This document shows positions 1 to 6,288 of a stretch of 6,769 bases of DNA, in pieces (within the stretch, counting starts at the first letter, position 1; each line of letters begins with the position of its first letter). Made by a program: the position numbers and the translations under genes. The DNA comes from CAZART01 sp964487555. GTDB taxonomy: Bacteria; Bacteroidota; Rhodothermia; Rhodothermales; VXPQ01. The stretch spans positions 1 through 6,769 of the forward strand of contig CAZART010000197.1 in NCBI GenBank assembly GCA_964487555.1, written 5' to 3'. The notes below the pieces were generated by a model that saw only the letters and a program-made list of their open reading frames with translations, ran no database searches and had not been told where the DNA came from.

Positions 1-30
1 CATCCCGAGGCGGAAGATGACGTCATCTGA
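1..30 (+). CDS. possible C-terminal tail of a gene entering from the left
   Basis: Reading from base 1, nine codons (HPEAEDDVI) run to a TGA at 28-30. An acidic tail like this is common at bacterial protein C-termini, so the end of an upstream gene may lie here, but nine codons cannot identify it. Bases 15-28 also form a perfect 14-base palindrome (AGATGACGTCATCT), which could instead be a binding site. Bases 31-148 hold nothing I can recognise. Confidence 0.2.
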   Translation, partial: HPEAEDDVI

Positions 31-148
31 GCCCCTCGAGCCAGCCCGGAGCCATTCCATCCTGAATTACGTGAAGCGTATCAAGGAATGCCTGGACCAC
101 CGTAGTATCTATATTCACCCTATTAGGAAATCGGAGCCAGAGCATCCA

Positions 149-409
149 TCAGATAATATCTTCGAATCCGACGCTTATTAGAATGCTAAGGTCACATGGG
201 TTCGCAGAGTAACTGCCCTCCACGTTAGCTCCAGTAGGTCGGCTCGTTGTGATGGAATACCAGACTTCTTCGTGTTCGGCCGGGGGAATATGACCGATCG
301 GCTCAAGAAGACGGTGGTGATTGAACCACCAGACCCATGCGAGTGGCGCGAACTCGACGTCTTCGAGCCCGCGCCACGGCCCTCGCTGACGGATCACTTC
401 GGTTTTGTC
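149..409 (-). pseudogene. IS3-family transposase OrfB, C-terminal fragment
   Basis: The minus-strand frame from 409 down to a stop at 149-151 encodes KTEVIRQRGPWRGLEDVEF, then WFNHHRLLEPIG and PPAEHEE. This is the characteristic end of IS3-family OrfB integrases, after the catalytic glutamate. Clear family similarity covers about 257-409. The remaining 35 or so codons to the stop do not resemble the family and may be the element's end or flanking DNA. A tryptophan stands where the family usually has aspartate (WVWWFN for WVDWFN). Upstream of codon 409 the frame passes into unrelated sequence, because the preceding part of OrfB now lies next door on the opposite strand. No initiation signal serves this piece, so it is a dead fragment. 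Confidence 0.85.
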
Positions 410-410
410 C

Positions 411-782
411 GGTTTATCGACGATCACCGGGAGGTTTACGGAGCCGAGCCGATCTGCAGCGTGCTGCCGATCGCTCCGTCGACCTACTACGCGATTAAGG
501 CATGTGAGGCGGAGCCAGAGAAGCGGTCGCCCCGAGCTCGGCGCGACGAGGAGCTCGCCCCCGAGATCCAGCGCGTCTGGGATGCCAGCTTGAAGGTCTA
601 CGGTGTTCGCAAGGTATGGCGAAAGCTGCGCCGGGACGGCTTTCAGGTGGCGCGCTGTACGGTCGCCCGTCTGATGGCGGCCATGGGCCTGCGCGGCGCT
701 GTCCGAGGCCGGTATCAAACCTTCGGTGGGCAGCCGAGGCGACTCGTAAGACAACGCCCTTGCAGAGTCGGTCATCGGCCTC
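411..782 (+). pseudogene. IS3-family OrfB, N-terminal part joined to the DDE glutamate box, inverted
   Basis: From 413 the frame reads FIDDHREVYGAEPICSVLPI, APSTYY and, further on, VYGVRKVWRKLRRDGF and ARCTVARLMAAMGLRG. This is the HTH_21-type N-terminal region of IS3-family OrfB. Around 696-707 the reading changes frame and jumps to LSEAGIKPSVGSRGDS, a stop codon at 747-749 where the family has tyrosine (SYDNA), then DNALAESVIGL up to 782. The junction skips the integrase core with the first two catalytic aspartates; judged from family length, over 100 codons are missing. The third acidic residue is the glutamate at 765-767. The block is oriented opposite to its neighbours on both sides. With a deletion, a frameshift and a nonsense codon it cannot make transposase. 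Confidence 0.85.
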
Positions 783-930
783 TCGGTCGAGCTCCGCCTG
801 TGCGAAATAAGCCGAGGCCTTCCGAAGAATCTCGTTGGCATGCCGCAGCTCCCGGTTCTCACGCTCGAGCTCCTTAATCCGTGCCCGTTCATCGGTCGTC
901 GGACCTGAGCGTCGCCCCTCGTCGCTCTCA
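783..930 (-). pseudogene. IS3-family OrfA, C-terminal fragment
   Basis: On the minus strand this encodes DEGRRSGPTTDERARIKELE, continuing RENRELRHANEILRKASAYF and AQAELDR. That is the leucine-zipper-like C-terminal half of IS3-family OrfA, which pairs OrfA with OrfB. The helix-turn-helix N-terminal half is missing: upstream (higher coordinates) the frame runs into an IS21-like terminal sequence. In an intact element OrfB would start right after ELDR on the same strand. Here the adjoining OrfB start is inverted. The break is at about 782/783, inside CTCGGTCGAG, a small imperfect inverted repeat. Confidence 0.8.
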
Positions 931-1056
931 CGCCGAAAGGCGGCCGACTTCACCCGTTTCCGGGTGGCCGGCCTCAAGCGTACCGGGCGGCCGACATCGC
1001 CGGAATACGCACCGTTAAGCCATAAAGCCAAATATGTGGTCCGACAACGAAGCACA
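931..1056 (-). mobile_element. IS21-like terminal fragment with three spaced repeats
   Basis: Three copies of a 10-base core lie at 939-948 (GGCGGCCGAC), 963-972 (GGTGGCCGGC) and 986-995 (GGCGGCCGAC), spaced 24 and 23 bases apart. Read on the minus strand they resemble the multiple transposase-binding repeats (a GGCCGCC motif beside ATTCCGG or GGGTGAAG) that I recall from ends of IS21-family elements. The segment would end at 1056, where the minus strand starts TGTGCTTCGTTGTC with the TG dinucleotide expected of a terminus. No istA or istB coding sequence is present. The repeats are seen directly; the family assignment is from memory and tentative. Confidence 0.4.
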
Positions 1057-1157
1057 AATTGACCTACTAGACTGCAAGCACCTTGTCTCCGCAGTGACAA
1101 GTGTGATCAGAAATGATGCGCTCACCCCCGTGACGATCGGGATCTGAAGTGCTGTTG

Positions 1158-2025
1158 TCAGCTTCCCCGTTTTTCGGCCCAGTCAAAACTAGAGGTTTCG
1201 ATTGATGGAAGCAGGTCGACGGGGGCGCGGTATCCGAGCGCACTGTGCGGCCTGCGGTGGTTGTAGTCGTGCTGCCATTCGGCGGCTTTTTCGCGGACCT
1301 CATCGAGCGTCCGGAAGACGTAGGCGTTCAGGAGCTCGCGCCGGATGCTGCCGTTCAGGCGCTCGACGTAAGCGTTTTGAGTGGGCTTACCGGTCTGGAT
1401 GTACGCGCGTATGATGCCGCGGTCCTTGCACCAGACGTCGAGCTTGTGGCTGATGAACTCGGGGCCGTCGTCGACACGGATCATGGACGGCAGGCCTCGG
1501 CTCTCATCAAGTTGCTCAAGGACGCGGATGACCCGCAAGGCCGGCAGCGAGGTATCGGTCTCAATTCGCAGCACCTGGCGGATGTAGTCGTCGATGACGT
1601 TGAGCATGCGGAAAGTCCGGCCGTCCCAGAGGCTGTCATGCATGTAGCCGAGGCTCCAGACTTCGTTCGGTCCATCCGGCTGGAAGAGCTGCTGCTTCAC
1701 GCGCGCCGGAAGGCGCTTCTTCGAGCGGCGGCGGATGTTCAGGCCGAGGGCCGTGTAGACCCGGTACACGCGCTTGTGATTCCACGCGTGACCGTCCCGT
1801 CGAAGCCGGTGGTACGCCTGCCAGAAGCCGATCGAGGGTCGTTCTCGATTTGCTGTTCGAGTGCACCGTTCACGTCCTCGTCCGCCTTCATCGTCCGCAC
1901 GTACCGGTAGGTGCTTCTGGAGAGTCTTACGGCTTTACAGCCCTGACGAACGCTCACGCCGTGCTCTTCGATCATGTGATCCACCAGCAATCGCTTCTCG
2001 TCAGGGCTTACAGCTTTTTCTTCAT
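1158..2025 (-). pseudogene. second IS3-family transposase OrfB, frameshifted, catalytic Asp lost
   Basis: The minus-strand OrfB starts near 2017 with KAVSPDEKRLLVDHMIEEHG and continues VRQGCKAVRLSRSTYRYV. A one-base loss near 1832-1836 shifts the frame; after it IGFWQAYHRLRRDG, HAWNHKRVYRVYTALGLN and the integrase core run to a stop at 1158-1160. The core shows VWSLGYMHDSLWDGR, IRVDDGPEF, NAYVERLNGSIRREL and YNHRRPHSALGY. The second Asp (codon 1470-1472) and the Glu (1362-1364) are separated by exactly 35 residues, as in DDE enzymes. The first Asp, normally in a WSMDF-like context, is Gly here (GGC at 1647-1649), one transition from GAC. OrfA survives only as its last residues (MKKKL, stop at 2008-2010), overlapping the OrfB start around a run of five A's where programmed frameshifting normally occurs. 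The rest of OrfA and that end of the element are gone. Confidence 0.9.
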
Positions 2026-2027
2026 CG

Positions 2028-2111
2028 TGCCCAAGGAGGGACTCGAACCCCCACGACCTTGCGGCCACATGGCCCTGAACCATGCGCGTCTACCAATTCC
2101 GCCACTTGGGC
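2028..2111 (-). tRNA. tRNA-Leu (anticodon CAG)
   Basis: The minus strand folds into a class II tRNA of 84 bases. The acceptor strands are GCCCAAG (2105-2111) and CTTGGGC (2029-2035), with discriminator A at 2028. The D-arm has GGCGGAATTGGTAGACGC. The anticodon stem CATGG/CCATG encloses the loop TTCAGGG, which gives anticodon CAG. A long variable arm contains GGCCGCAAGGTC, and the T-arm has GGGGGTTCGAGTCCCTC. The long variable arm and the CAG anticodon fix leucine. The 3' CCA is not encoded: the minus strand continues CG and then enters transposase sequence, so maturation would need CCA-adding enzyme. Confidence 0.95.
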
Positions 2112-2154
2112 ATCGGGCGTGCCGGCGTGGTCGGGTGACCCGCGCCGGGATGCA

Positions 2155-2184
2155 AGTCTAAAGAATTACGACCGCCGCGCGCAA
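2155..2184 (-). promoter_or_regulatory. candidate promoter of tRNA-Leu
   Basis: On the minus strand a weak -35 (TTGCGC, 2179-2184) and a -10-like TAGACT (2155-2160) are 18 bases apart. They lie about 45 bases upstream of the tRNA. The matches are partial, but the position suits a tRNA promoter with a short leader. Confidence 0.25.
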
Positions 2185-2591
2185 GTTCCGCGTTGCGCCG
2201 GCCGGCGAATTGAAGTCTCTTGGACCCGCAAGAACAGAACGGGATCCGTCAATATTCGCCTAAGTTCCCTTGAGCGGTCCTCCTACCACGGACACTCACG
2301 CCGCGCCGATTTCGCGGCGGCGGCGATCGAGAGGCAGTGCCGTCACTTCCTCGCGAGACGTGTTGAAACCCATAGCTGTCTCGGCTGCCGCTCAGGTGCT
2401 CTCGCGGCGCGGCCTCGGGCTTGCTGCTCGGTCCTACCCTGTTGATTAGTCCTGTCCGAGTCATATCTTCGGCGTGCCGGCGAATGGAAGCGCTTCCTGA
2501 AAGATCGGACGGCGGGCCGGGAACGTATACCGCGATGTAATCTGATACTGCGATCGGCACTTGCCTCGTTATCTCGTGCGGGATTTCCACG

Positions 2592-2640
2592 CCATCACGT
2601 TTGATGGACGGCGGCGTTGCAGACGCCTTAAACCAAGGCG
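2592..2640. repeat. cluster of three hairpins, two mutually exclusive
   Basis: CCATCA (2592-2597) pairs with TGATGG (2602-2607) across a four-base loop. GGCGT (2613-2617) pairs with ACGCC (2623-2627) across five bases. CGCCTT (2624-2629) pairs with AAGGCG (2635-2640) across five bases. The second and third stems share bases 2624-2627, so only one can form at a time. No T-run follows. The cluster ends 108 bases before the peptidase start codon. A regulatory leader, a mobile-element end or chance are all possible. Confidence 0.4.
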
Positions 2641-2748
2641 ACTCTATGCTCTTCACGTGAATTCATTGGAGTCGGACGCGACCTCCATTTCCGGCAGAAA
2701 CCGAGTGACCGCTGGACTATATTACCAGCCCCCATTTCTATCGACTCT

Positions 2749-4686
2749 ATGATATCACCAGCGTTGTTCAGCCGGTCAATTCTTCTCGCACTTCTCGTTC
2801 TTGCGCCTCAGGCCGTTCACGCCCAGGAGCAGCGGCCCATCCCCTACCCCGTCATCCCCATCCCGGCCTTCGAAAGAGCGGTCGAGCAAGGGACGCGAAC
2901 GTCGACGGGTGAGCCCGGGCCCCGCTATTGGACCAACCGCGCCCGATACGATCTGCAGGCGACAATCTCCCCGTGGTCGGCGATGCTCCGCGGAACGGGC
3001 ACGGCCGTGTACTACAACAACTCGCCGGATACGCTGGAGCACGTCTACGTCCACCTGCGCCAGAACCTCCACGCACCCGGCGCCGTGCGGAACCGTCCGC
3101 AGGAGCTGACCGGCGGCGTGCACGTCTCGAAGGTGGCCGCGCAGGGCATGCCGCTCGTCGAGCGGCGCTCCTCGGGCGGCGCCGGCTTCAGCGTCGACGG
3201 TACCGTGATGGACGTGTGGCTTCCCGAGCCGATCGCACCACGAGACTCCGCGCAGTTCGAGTTTGCGTGGAGCTTCGAGATCCCGGAGAAGGGCGCGCCG
3301 CGGATGGGGCACGACGGTGAGGTGTTCTATCTCGGCTACTGGTATCCGCACTTCGCGGTCTACGACGACGTCCACGGATGGATCGCCGAGCAGTACCAGG
3401 GCGACGGCGAGTTCTACATGGATTATGCGGATTACGACGTCGCCGTGACGGTCCCCGAGAGCTTTCTCGTCGCGGCAACCGGCGAGCTCGTAAATCCGGA
3501 TGCGGTACTTTCGGCAGAGACGCTGCAGCGGTTGAACGAGGTCGCGTCGTCCGACGAAATCTACTCGATCGTGGGTGAGGACGAGCGGATGGCGGGCCTC
3601 TCGACGGCCGACAGCCCGACGGGCGCGCTGACGTGGCGCTTTCACGCGGAAGACGTGCGCGATTTCGCATTCGGCACTTCCGACGCTTACGTGTGGGATG
3701 CGGCGCTCGCCGAGACCTCCGACGGCCGCCACGCGCGCGTCCATACGATGTACCGCCCCGCGGAATCATCCTGGGAACGATCGGCGGAATTCGCGCGGTT
3801 CGCGATCGAATTCCTCTCCGAGATGCTGATACCGTACGTGTATCCGCAGATGACGGTCGTCGAAGGCATCATCGGCGGCGGAATGGAATATCCGATGATC
3901 ACGCTGATCGGCGGCGAGCGAACGCCGAGGTCGCTATTCGGAACGACGTTCCACGAGATCAGCCATATGTGGTCGCCGATGCTCACCGGCCACAACGAAA
4001 AGCATTACGCGTGGATGGACGAGGGCCTCACCTCGTACAATACCAAGGAGGGCTCCGCCACGTTCTGGAGCGAGGATATGTGGAATCCGGACGAGGAGCG
4101 CTACTACGGCTACGCGGGCACGGGCGACGAGGTCGAGTCGATGCGCCACGCCGATCAGTATCCGTACGGCACCGGCGCGCGGAGCATCGCGTCCTACAAC
4201 AAGCCCGCCGTCGCGCTGCACGCGCTCGAATGGGTGCTCGGCGAGGAGACATTCGACCGGGCCTACCGCGAATACTTCCGCCGCTGGGCCTACAAACATC
4301 CCTATCCCTACGATCTCTTCAACACGTTCGAAGACGTCGCGGGGGAGGATCTGGACTGGTTCTGGACGAGCCTCTTCTTCGAAACGTGGACACTGGATCA
4401 TGCCGTCGCATCCGTCGAATCGCGCGACGGCAAGGTGATCGTCACCGTCGAGGACCTCGGCCTGACGCCCCTGCCGGTGGAGGTCGAAGTCACTTACGAC
4501 GACGGATCGACGACTTCGCAGGTGATTCCCGTCGCCGTCTGGCTTACCGGAGAACGCCGGTCGGCCGTCGGATTTCCGCCCGGCAGCGTGACGCTCGTAG
4601 CACTCGACCCGGGAGAATACCTCCCCGACGTCGATCGAACCAACAACGTCTGGAAAAAGGGCTCCTCCAAGTCCCGCTTAAAATAG
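2749..4686 (+). CDS. secreted M1-family (gluzincin) zinc metallopeptidase
   Basis: The 645-residue protein carries an M1 zinc site: HEISH at 402-406 and, exactly 18 residues later, the third zinc ligand E425 (within WMDEGLTSY). The exopeptidase motif upstream is GGMEY at 377-381 instead of the classical GAMEN; E380 would hold the substrate N-terminus. Y483 in SYNKPAVALHALEWVLG sits where M1 enzymes have the catalytic tyrosine. Residues 1-25 form a signal peptide (hydrophobic core ILLALLVLAP, cleavage after AVHA25), so the enzyme should act in the periplasm or outside, probably on peptides. The N-terminal part, with YNNSPDTLEHVYVHLRQNLH, fits the M1 beta-domain. The end (about 555-640) looks like a beta-sandwich. 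The ATG at 2749 is chosen because the signal peptide starts there; no Shine-Dalgarno is visible. A -10-like TATATT lies at 2718-2723 without a good -35. The gene stands alone, with no operon partner. Confidence 0.93.
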   Translation: MISPALFSRSILLALLVLAPQAVHAQEQRPIPYPVIPIPAFERAVEQGTRTSTGEPGPRYWTNRARYDLQATISPWSAMLRGTGTAVYYNNSPDTLEHVYVHLRQNLHAPGAVRNRPQELTGGVHVSKVAAQGMPLVERRSSGGAGFSVDGTVMDVWLPEPIAPRDSAQFEFAWSFEIPEKGAPRMGHDGEVFYLGYWYPHFAVYDDVHGWIAEQYQGDGEFYMDYADYDVAVTVPESFLVAATGELVNPDAVLSAETLQRLNEVASSDEIYSIVGEDERMAGLSTADSPTGALTWRFHAEDVRDFAFGTSDAYVWDAALAETSDGRHARVHTMYRPAESSWERSAEFARFAIEFLSEMLIPYVYPQMTVVEGIIGGGMEYPMITLIGGERTPRSLFGTTFHEISHMWSPMLTGHNEKHYAWMDEGLTSYNTKEGSATFWSEDMWNPDEERYYGYAGTGDEVESMRHADQYPYGTGARSIASYNKPAVALHALEWVLGEETFDRAYREYFRRWAYKHPYPYDLFNTFEDVAGEDLDWFWTSLFFETWTLDHAVASVESRDGKVIVTVEDLGLTPLPVEVEVTYDDGSTTSQVIPVAVWLTGERRSAVGFPPGSVTLVALDPGEYLPDVDRTNNVWKKGSSKSRLK

Positions 4687-4757
4687 TCAGGGGGATCGGC
4701 TGTCGAACTCCGAGCGGGAACCGGACGGAGGTTACCATTCTCTCGTGCCTAATGAAT

Positions 4758-4827
4758 GATCGGTGGACGGCGCAATCCGCTTGGAGAACTGCCGTCACTC
4801 TCCGCGAGTAAACGTCGAGGGCCTATC
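4758..4827 (+). repeat. leader repeat, copy 1 (upstream of the broken Uma2)
   Basis: This 70-base segment aligns in order with the 65 bases before the intact Uma2 gene. Matching blocks are GTGGACGGC here against GTGGATGGC, TGGAGAACTGCCG against TGGTGAGAACAGCCG, and GCGAGTAAAC against TCGAGTAGAC. Both copies run into ATGTACGCG. The similarity is diverged and gapped, as expected of an old duplication. A purine-rich CGAGGG near 4815-4821 may be the remnant ribosome binding site. Confidence 0.5.
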
Positions 4828-4956
4828 ATGTACGCGCCGACGAAAATCGTGGAAAGCGGATGGGGGCCGGATTCTCGTGATGGAGCCGATCCGCAGCGAA
4901 AACGGCGGCCGCGAAACGACTTTTACCGGCGAAGCCACCGTCCAACGTTGACCTGA
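4828..4956 (+). pseudogene. Uma2-type nuclease remnant, internally deleted
   Basis: This decayed copy matches the intact Uma2 gene at 5599. The frame from ATG 4828 starts MYAPTKIVES (intact: MYATPRTMEM) and ends PRNDFYRRSHRP (intact: PRDDFYRREHPG) before TGA at 4954-4956. Between these, the +1 frame reads GGRILVMEPIRSENGG (intact: DGQVLVMEPISPEHGG). Three parts of the family are thus in order but compressed into about 125 bases. The start-proximal region, the segment with the catalytic Asp, and everything after the DFYRR block, including the catalytic Glu and Lys, are lost. The remaining 42-codon frame cannot encode a nuclease. It sits 38 bases upstream of the small helical-protein gene. Confidence 0.75.
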
Positions 4957-4994
4957 TCACTCGGTAATCCTCAGACCCTTCAAGAACGTACGAC

Positions 4995-5420
4995 ATGCTG
5001 CAGCGGGATTTCATCATGCGTCAGCTTTATCAGGCCCTTCAGGTCGTGATGCAGGCGCTCACCCGCGTGCTCAAATTGAAGGCCGAGGAGCGATACGGGG
5101 AGGCGATCATTGAAATCAACCAGGTTTTCAGCGGGATCGACCTTTCGCCGCGGCCGGTGGGCGAGCTCTCGGCGGACCAGATCGTCGAGATGTGCCGAAC
5201 GACGCGAGGCTTCGAAGCCGATCTGGCACTCAGCATCGCGGATCTCATCACCGAAGAAGGCGAGATCCGATCGCTCCAGGGCGACGAGGAGCGTGCGCAC
5301 GCTTGCTACGAAAAGGCGCTGTCGATCTATCGGCAAGCGTTGAAGGCCGAAGGCGCCGCCCTTCCGCTGGACATCGGGCGGCGGATGGATCACCTGGAGG
5401 CATTGCTGGAGCGTTCGTGA
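4995..5420 (+). CDS. small helical protein of unknown function (DUF6483-like)
   Basis: The gene encodes 141 residues, all-helical in appearance, with no signal peptide or membrane segment, so probably cytosolic. It begins MLQRDFIMRQLYQAL; this M-x-QRD-hydrophobic-I/L-MR opening followed by a helical hairpin reminds me of the DUF6483 family, an assignment from memory. Residues about 97-118 (GDEERAHACYEKALSIYRQA) look like one TPR-type helix pair, which would point to a protein-binding role. ATG 4995 is preferred over ATG 5016 because the opening motif needs it; the ribosome binding site is weak. It sits between a Uma2 remnant and an intact Uma2 gene. Part of its C-terminal coding sequence recurs, broken, at 6289-6380. 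Codon use matches the neighbouring genes. No enzymatic motif is visible. Confidence 0.75.
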   Translation: MLQRDFIMRQLYQALQVVMQALTRVLKLKAEERYGEAIIEINQVFSGIDLSPRPVGELSADQIVEMCRTTRGFEADLALSIADLITEEGEIRSLQGDEERAHACYEKALSIYRQALKAEGAALPLDIGRRMDHLEALLERS

Positions 5421-5533
5421 CGCCGCCGCTAGCTTTCGTTGATGGGACGGATGTGGACCACGCCGTCGCCTCGATCGGCGTGCATCGGCCAATCTCTGCG
5501 CGGTGAGGTTTTGGCGGATTCGGGGGTCTATTG

Positions 5534-5598
5534 GATAGTGGATGGCTGCCTGGTGAGAACAGCCGGTAGGATCATCGAGTAGACAGGGAGGATGACGC
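5534..5598 (+). repeat. leader repeat, copy 2, with Uma2 ribosome binding site
   Basis: This is the second copy of the leader described at 4758, and it precedes the intact Uma2 gene. It contains a strong Shine-Dalgarno, GGGAGGA at 5586-5592, six bases before ATG 5599, which decides that start over the out-of-frame ATG at 5592. GGCTG (5544-5548) and CAGCC (5560-5564) could form a small hairpin. No convincing -35/-10 pair is visible. Confidence 0.5.
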
Positions 5599-6201
5599 AT
5601 GTACGCGACCCCGAGAACCATGGAGATGACGAAGGACGCTCCCGTTCCGCATACACCGTATCGATTTTCCGTGGATGCGTACTATCGGCTGGCCGAGGTC
5701 GGCATCCTGGACGAAAACGACCGCGTCGAGTTGATCGACGGGCAAGTCCTCGTCATGGAGCCGATCAGTCCGGAGCACGGCGGCCACACGAAGGCACTGA
5801 ACCATCTGTTCACGTCCCGACTTCGAGACCGAGCGATTATCGGCGTGCAGGATCCGATCCGTGTGGACGAATACAACCATCCGCAGCCGGATGTCCCGGT
5901 CTGCAAACCCCGGGACGATTTCTACAGACGCGAACATCCCGGACCGGAGGACATCTACTTGCTCGTCGAAGTTGCCTGGACGTCGGCGGCGCGCGACCGG
6001 CGGCTGAAAATTCCACTGTACGGACGGGCCGGGATCGCCGAATTCTGGCTGGTCGATATTCCGCAGCGGACCCTGGAAGGGTATACCGTTCCGTCGGAGG
6101 ACGGTTACGACCGCGTGTCGCGCCTTCGCGCCGGCGATACGGTTCGTCCAGTGGCGTTTGGCGATGTGGAGATCCGGGTTGAGGACGCGGTGATGCGGTA
6201 G
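5599..6201 (+). CDS. Uma2-type PD-(D/E)XK nuclease (DUF820)
   Basis: The 200-residue protein has the full Uma2/DUF820 layout: an N-terminal YRFSVDAYYRLAEVG helix, DRVELIDGQVLVMEPISPEH, the acidic PQPDVPV, then LLVEVAWTSAARDRRLKIPL and AEFWLVDIPQRTLEGY. Candidate catalytic residues of the PD-(D/E)XK fold are E44, D98, E124 and K137, all present. After VEV this protein has AWTSAARDR where many relatives have SDSSLAYDR, so that loop is unusual. The length is typical. These genes occur in many scattered copies in cyanobacteria, Gemmatimonadota and other groups; nuclease activity is predicted from the fold and the biological role is unclear. The start is set by a strong ribosome binding site. The gene lies 178 bases after the helical-protein gene, and a broken relative lies about 770 bases upstream. 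Confidence 0.92.
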   Translation: MYATPRTMEMTKDAPVPHTPYRFSVDAYYRLAEVGILDENDRVELIDGQVLVMEPISPEHGGHTKALNHLFTSRLRDRAIIGVQDPIRVDEYNHPQPDVPVCKPRDDFYRREHPGPEDIYLLVEVAWTSAARDRRLKIPLYGRAGIAEFWLVDIPQRTLEGYTVPSEDGYDRVSRLRAGDTVRPVAFGDVEIRVEDAVMR

Positions 6202-6288
6202 GTGGTCGGCGGTGGACGATAGACGGTGCCCCGGTCGGACGTGGGTGGTGCCGATTGCCGTTCCGGCAAGAGCACGCGGAACGCGGCT

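Larger units (their letters stand above)
2112..2748. other. gene-poor interval between tRNA-Leu and the peptidase gene
   Basis: No open frame here resembles a family I recognise. The longest frame, minus strand 2249-2656 (135 codons), has no ribosome binding site and a low-complexity composition rich in Arg, Ser and Pro. Its middle (GVEIPHEITRQVPIAVSDYI, from about 2597 downward) looks protein-like but I cannot name it. Another minus-strand frame near 2300-2365 reads TSREEVTALPLDRRRREIGA and then stops. Both could be relics. Hairpins occur at 2299-2319 (CGCCGCG/CGCGGCG, seven-base loop) and in a cluster at 2592-2640. None is followed by a T-run, so none reads as a standard terminator. Confidence 0.5.

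Noticed and set aside
939..995. Spaced GC-rich repeats as a possible CRISPR array
   Set aside because: The repeats are only about ten bases, imperfect and separated by 13-14 bases, and there are no cas genes; they fit a transposon terminus better.
1082..1101. CTTGTC/GACAAG hairpin with an eight-base loop
   Set aside because: Six-base stem without a T-run or nearby gene end; not enough to call a terminator or an element end.
1245..1910. Long plus-strand frame of 221 codons
   Set aside because: It lies entirely opposite the IS3 OrfB, whose motifs are unmistakable; the frame is an antisense shadow in GC-rich DNA.
149..2027. A defence island or integrated prophage to the left of tRNA-Leu
   Set aside because: No integrase of the tyrosine type, phage gene or defence gene is visible; everything recognisable is transposase debris.
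2776..3744. 322-codon minus-strand frame
   Set aside because: Antisense to the peptidase gene, no ribosome binding site, no recognisable domain.
3633..4811. 392-codon plus-strand frame overlapping the peptidase gene
   Set aside because: Very arginine-rich product with no family features, in another frame of the peptidase gene, which carries the zinc-site motifs and signal peptide.
5451..5480. Frame reading DVDHAVASI downstream of the helical gene, like LDHAVASV near the peptidase C-terminus (about 4394-4417)
   Set aside because: Only about eight residues agree, and the flanks on both sides do not match; too short to claim another duplicated fragment.
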